Shown in pieces: positions 60,972-64,000 of a DNA stretch of 64,000 nt. The position numbers were made by a program, and so were the translations under genes. Positions within the stretch are counted from its first letter, which is position 1; the number at the start of each line of letters is the position of its first letter. Under the pieces are notes generated by a model. The model was not told the DNA's origin. It did not search any database and saw only the letters and a list, made by a program, of their open reading frames with translations. The DNA is from Micromonospora sp. CCTCC AA 2012012. GTDB lineage: Bacteria > Actinomycetota > Actinomycetes > Mycobacteriales > Micromonosporaceae. The stretch is taken from NCBI RefSeq assembly GCF_040499845.1, contig NZ_CP159342.1, positions 1,240,001 through 1,304,000 of the forward strand. The letters run 5' to 3'.

Positions 60972-62008
60972 CCGCGACCACCACCGAGGCCGATCCGGCC
61001 CACGCCTACCCCGGCTATCTGGAGTTCCTGGCCGACGCCGACGAGTACGGCGCGGTCGAGGTGGCGCTCGGGCTGCTGGAGTCGGGTGTCCCCGCCGAGC
61101 GGGTGCTGCTGGAGCTGGTCGCCCCGGCCCAGGCCGAGGTGGGGGAGCGGTGGGCCCGCAACGAGTGGAGCGTGGCCCAGGAGCACGCCGCCACGCACAT
61201 CAGCGAGCGGGTCGTGGCGGCGGTCGCCGCGTACGTCAACCCGCGCCCGGTGCGTGGCCGGATCGTGGTCGCCTGCATGGACGGGGAGTGGCACGCGTTG
61301 CCGCCCCGGCTGGTGGCCGAGGTGCTGCGGTTGCGCGGCTGGCAGGTGACCTTCCTCGGCGCCAGCGTGCCGGCCGCCCACCTGGTGTCCTACCTGCACC
61401 GGTACGACGCCGAGGCGGTCGCCCTGGCGTGCGCGCTGCCGATGCGGCTGCCGTACGCGCACCGGATGATCGAGGCGTGCCGTCGGGCGGACGTGCCGGT
61501 GCTGGTCGGTGGGCGGGGCTTCGGTGACGACGGGCGCTGGGCCGCCCGGCTCGGGGTGCCGTGGGCGCCGGACGCGCCGTCGGCCGCCGATCTCGTCGCC
61601 GACGAGCGGGCACTGCGCCGGGTCACCCCGCCCCGGCTGGACCACCTGGCCGACGACGAGTACGCGAGCCTGACGAAGCGGCGCGGGGAGCTGATCGACA
61701 GCGCCCTGGCGGACCTGCGGGAGCGGGTGCCGAGCGTCAACGACTACACCGTCGCCCAGCTCGACTCCACGATCAGCGACCTGGGCTACATCGTCGACTT
61801 CCTGGCCGCCGCGCTCTACGTCGACGACGCCACCCTCTTCACCGACTTCGTCGGCTGGCTGGTGTCGATTCTGACCAGCCGAGGCGTGCCGGCCGGCGCG
61901 GTCGGGCTGACCCTCGACCACTACGCTCAGGTGCTGCGGGACTTCCCGCGGGCCGCCGCGTTCCTGGCGGAGAGCCGGGAGCTGGTGTCGGCGTCGGCGG
62001 CGCGCTGA
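60968..62008 (+). CDS. Cobalamin-binding CarH-like photosensor domain protein
   Basis: A 346-residue protein without DNA-binding domain. Residues 15-95 form the helical cap with W62-x9-E72-H73 (WARNEWSVAQEH), the motif that covers the adenosyl group in the CarH light receptor. The B12-binding domain (about 97-200) has E107-W-H109 as ExH lower-ligand motif (Pro replaces the usual Gly), FLGASVP and VLVGGRGF. Residues about 230-346 are a helical domain (LGYIVDFLAAALYVDDATLFTDFVGWLV) of unknown role. It is coupled to the phosphatase gene, so light or B12 state may control that enzyme. Inference. Confidence 0.85.
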   Translation: MTATTTEADPAHAYPGYLEFLADADEYGAVEVALGLLESGVPAERVLLELVAPAQAEVGERWARNEWSVAQEHAATHISERVVAAVAAYVNPRPVRGRIVVACMDGEWHALPPRLVAEVLRLRGWQVTFLGASVPAAHLVSYLHRYDAEAVALACALPMRLPYAHRMIEACRRADVPVLVGGRGFGDDGRWAARLGVPWAPDAPSAADLVADERALRRVTPPRLDHLADDEYASLTKRRGELIDSALADLRERVPSVNDYTVAQLDSTISDLGYIVDFLAAALYVDDATLFTDFVGWLVSILTSRGVPAGAVGLTLDHYAQVLRDFPRAAAFLAESRELVSASAAR

Positions 62009-62096
62009 CGTCGTCGGGTGACGACGGCTGACCGCCGCCTGCTTATACTTGCTCCGCTGCAAGCATCCGCCTGCGGTCCGGAGCGAGGGGGGCAGG

Positions 62097-62444
62097 GTGA
62101 CCTTCACCGTCGCGTACGCCGGACAGGACGGCGCATCGGCGCACCTGCGTCTCACCGGAGAGCTGGACATGAGCACCGCGCCGGAGCTGAACGCCGCGAT
62201 CGACCGCCTGGCGGCCGACGGTGTCCGCGAGTTCCTGGTCGACCTCACCGAGCTCATCTTCTGCGACTCGACCGGCATCGCGGCCTTCGTCCGCGGGGAC
62301 AATCACGCGGCCGCCGCGGGCGGCTGGTTGCGGGTCACCGGCGCGACCGGCCGGGTGGCCCGGGTGCTCCGGGTGACCGGGCTCGCCGAGGTGCTCGAGT
62401 ACGACCCACAGGTGGCCGACCCGAGGTCGCAGTCGGCCTCGTGA
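62097..62444 (+). CDS. STAS-domain anti-sigma factor antagonist
   Basis: A 115-residue STAS protein with GELDMSTAPELNAAI and the phosphorylation loop LIFCDSTGIAAFV. GTG at 62097 behind GAGGGGGG is the start; an earlier in-frame ATG-like reading overlaps the promoter-like region near 62045. It lies 88 bp after the B12-protein gene on the same strand; a CTTGC/GCAAG inverted repeat (62048-62063) stands in the gap. Confidence 0.9.
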   Translation: MTFTVAYAGQDGASAHLRLTGELDMSTAPELNAAIDRLAADGVREFLVDLTELIFCDSTGIAAFVRGDNHAAAAGGWLRVTGATGRVARVLRVTGLAEVLEYDPQVADPRSQSAS

Positions 62445-62517
62445 TGGGCTAGATTTCGCCCCGCTGACAGGTGACCGAGTGGTCCCGTTCCGCCTTCGAG
62501 ACGAAGCAGGTAGATCC

Positions 62518-62964
62518 ATGGGTCCAGGCACTCCCAGCCCCGTTCGCATCCTGGTGGTGGACGACGACCCGGGTGACGTCCTGATGATCGAGGAGGCCCT
62601 CGCGGACTCCGACGTGGAGAAGGTCATCGACGTGGTCAACGACGGCCAGGAGGCGATGGAGTTCCTCCGCCGGGAGGGTCGGCACACCGATGCGCGCCGC
62701 CCGGACGTGATCCTGCTCGACCTGAACATGCCGCGGATGGACGGCCGGCAGGTGCTCGGCGAGGTGAAGCAGGACGAGGACCTGCGGACCATCCCGATCG
62801 TCGTGTTGACCACCTCGAACGCGGACACCGACATCGTCGGCAGCTACACCCTCCAGGCGAACGCATACGTGACGAAGCCGATCGACCTGGACGACTTCAA
62901 CGACGTGGTGCGTCGGATCGACGAGTTCTTCGGCCGCGTGGTGGTGCTGCCCAAGCGGGGTTGA
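62518..62964 (+). CDS. Single-domain response regulator (Rcp/CheY type)
   Basis: A 148-residue receiver domain with no output domain. The phosphoacceptor is the second Asp of ILLDLNMPRMDG, with the acidic pair in ILVVDDDPGD, Thr in VVLTTSN and Lys in YVTKPIDL. The N-terminus (DPGDVLMIEEALADSDV) is that of Rcp proteins that serve phytochrome-type light kinases. ATG at 62518; no adjacent histidine kinase, so its partner is elsewhere or it acts as an adaptor in this light-linked cluster. Confidence 0.92.
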   Translation: MGPGTPSPVRILVVDDDPGDVLMIEEALADSDVEKVIDVVNDGQEAMEFLRREGRHTDARRPDVILLDLNMPRMDGRQVLGEVKQDEDLRTIPIVVLTTSNADTDIVGSYTLQANAYVTKPIDLDDFNDVVRRIDEFFGRVVVLPKRG

Positions 62965-63077
62965 CCCGCGCGACCTCCGGATGCTGAACATTTTTCCCGA
63001 ACCGCCTCGGTCCGCGCCGGCAGCGCCCAGGATCGTCAGGTGGGGAAGGAAACATCAGCTGCCTGGGGGGCGACAGT

Positions 63078-63596
63078 ATGAGGTTCTCCGTCGTTGGGAC
63101 CGGTTACGACCAGCGGCAGGTCGACTCCTGCCTCGACGAGCTGGGGGTCCGGTTGAGCCGGCTCGCGGCGCGCGCGGAGAGCGCCGCCGGGGCGGGCCGC
63201 GAGTGGGACCGGATCCGGCACGAGGCGACCCTCCTGCGCGACCTGCTGGCCGGGCCGGCGGACGGCGACGTCGTGGCGGTGCGGTCGGGCGCGGCGGACG
63301 TCGAGCGGGAGGCGGCCGACCTGCTGGCCCGGGCCCGCGGCGAGCTGGACGCCGCCCGCGAGGAGGCCCGTCAGGTCCGGGAGCGGGCGTACGAGGAGGC
63401 GGTGCGGGCCCGCCGGGACCTGGAGGCGGCGCTGTTGGCCCGTCGGCGGCGCGCGGCCCGGGTCGACGAACTCCTCTGTGGCGCGGCTGTCGAGGCGGTG
63501 CCGGCCGACACCCCGACCGCTGCGGCCGGCGTGCCGGCGACCCGGCTGGCGGCGGGTACGGCGACCGACGCGCCGGGGGAGCGCAGCGCGGCCTGA
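63078..63596 (+). CDS. DivIVA-like coiled-coil protein
   Basis: A 172-residue protein. The N-terminus RFSVVGTGYDQRQVDSCLDELGVRL matches the DivIVA/Wag31 start (GYDxxQVDxxL), followed by a long charged coiled coil (about 40-150; ERAYEEAVRARRDLEAALLARRRRAARVDELL) and a Pro/Ala-rich tail. DivIVA proteins mark cell poles and curved membrane. GGGGGG before the ATG. Smaller than Wag31, so an accessory DivIVA-domain protein. Role unknown. Confidence 0.75.
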   Translation: MRFSVVGTGYDQRQVDSCLDELGVRLSRLAARAESAAGAGREWDRIRHEATLLRDLLAGPADGDVVAVRSGAADVEREAADLLARARGELDAAREEARQVRERAYEEAVRARRDLEAALLARRRRAARVDELLCGAAVEAVPADTPTAAAGVPATRLAAGTATDAPGERSAA

Positions 63597-63603
63597 GCGG
63601 GGC

Positions 63604-64000
63604 TCAGACCAGCGCGTCGACCACCGTGGTGGCCCGCTTCTCGTGCTTGGCGTACGCGTCGGGGAACGCGGAGACCTGGACGGCCTGGGCGGCGTCGGTG
63701 ACGCTGAGTTCCTGCCAGTCGGGCACCTCGTCGAGCGCCGCGTAGAACGCCCGGGCCGCGTACGCGGGACGCATCAGCTCGGCGACGCTGCCCCAGCCGC
63801 TGCTCGGGCGCTGCTGGAACAGCCCGAGCGAGTCGTGGTCGGCGCCGCTGCCCTGGTGCGGATAGTCGTACGACTCGGGCAGCACCTCGCTGGCCAGGTT
63901 GTGCAGGTCGCTCTCCTGCATGGCGGTGGCGAGCGCCACGACCAGCGCCCGGCGCGGCATCCGCATGCCCCGTCCGACGTCCACGATGACCTTGGCGTTG
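63604..64000 (-). CDS. Lysozyme/transglycosylase-like domain protein (N-terminus beyond window edge)
   Basis: The last 132 codons of a protein whose start lies past the edge. VVALATAMQESDLHNL ... DHDSLGLFQQRPSSGWG ... AAQAVQVSAFPDAYAKHEKRA is the same domain as in the protein at 25752-26342, with Glu of QES as catalytic candidate. An inserted stretch (EVLPESYDYPHQGSGA) separates it from that relative. In actinomycetes this domain often ends larger wall hydrolases. Confidence 0.75.
   Translation of the reverse strand, partial: NAKVIVDVGRGMRMPRRALVVALATAMQESDLHNLASEVLPESYDYPHQGSGADHDSLGLFQQRPSSGWGSVAELMRPAYAARAFYAALDEVPDWQELSVTDAAQAVQVSAFPDAYAKHEKRATTVVDALV

Overview
The window comes from a very GC-rich actinomycete, most likely a member of the Micromonosporaceae (Micromonospora type). 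The basis is codon use saturated with G/C, frequent GTG and TTG starts, ATGA/GTGA/TGATG gene overlaps, actinobacterial families (EccB, DUF397, XRE-DUF5753, DUF574 methyltransferase, PknB-type kinase, DUF2267, DUF6510) and Tat substrates. I see no tRNA, rRNA, CRISPR, prophage or insertion sequence. The segment reads as chromosome-arm accessory and housekeeping content. The genus is an inference.

Layout. 1-3.2 kb: a sulfide/persulfide detoxification operon (TauE-type exporter, rhodanese, persulfide-dioxygenase-like hydrolase) under a CstR-like repressor with two near-identical palindromic operators. 3.3-5.3 kb: a lone type VII secretion EccB and a methyltransferase. 5.4-11.9 kb: a sugar ABC importer divergent from a dehydrogenase, a TIM-barrel isomerase and a GH63-like hydrolase. 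12-15.5 kb: a divergent arsenic cluster (arsR-aquaporin-arsC against an ArsN1-like acetyltransferase and a cysteine-tailed flavoprotein). 15.5-21.2 kb: mixed single genes (DUF2267, serpin-like, NUDIX, DUF4291, PemK/MazF-like, phosphotransferase, GGDEF). 21.5-25.2 kb: a DUF397/XRE/methyltransferase regulatory island and a Ser/Thr kinase. 25.2-35.3 kb: a secreted lysozyme-like protein with a long leader, a secreted esterase-like protein, gdhA, pirin and other single genes, and a convergent intergenic region holding three look-alike hairpins. 35.4-38.3 kb: a Mn riboswitch-terC unit and a sulfite-oxidase-like/flavin-reductase/DUF6510 trio.

38.3-45.9 kb: a seven-gene operon (solute-binding protein, two permeases, GH172, LacI, GH32-like, PfkB kinase) that I read as uptake and breakdown of a fructose-containing sugar, possibly difructose dianhydride or inulobiose, with tandem LacI-type operators. 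46-51 kb: two glycosyltransferases and an MFS exporter that has a possible short leader ORF with an adjacent hairpin. 51-57.6 kb: GNAT, secreted M28 peptidase, NDH-2-like oxidoreductase, AI-2E-type membrane protein, spermidine-synthase-like protein and a DUF2267/pterin-dehydratase-like fusion.

58.2-63 kb is the most striking part: two STAS proteins divergent from an operon-like row of a SpoIIE/PP2C phosphatase, a B12-binding protein that carries the CarH photoreceptor motif W-x9-EH, a third STAS protein and a single-domain response regulator. This suggests light (through adenosylcobalamin) feeding a partner-switching stress pathway. The window closes with a DivIVA-like coiled-coil protein and a second lysozyme-like domain, related to the one at 25.8 kb, that runs off the edge.
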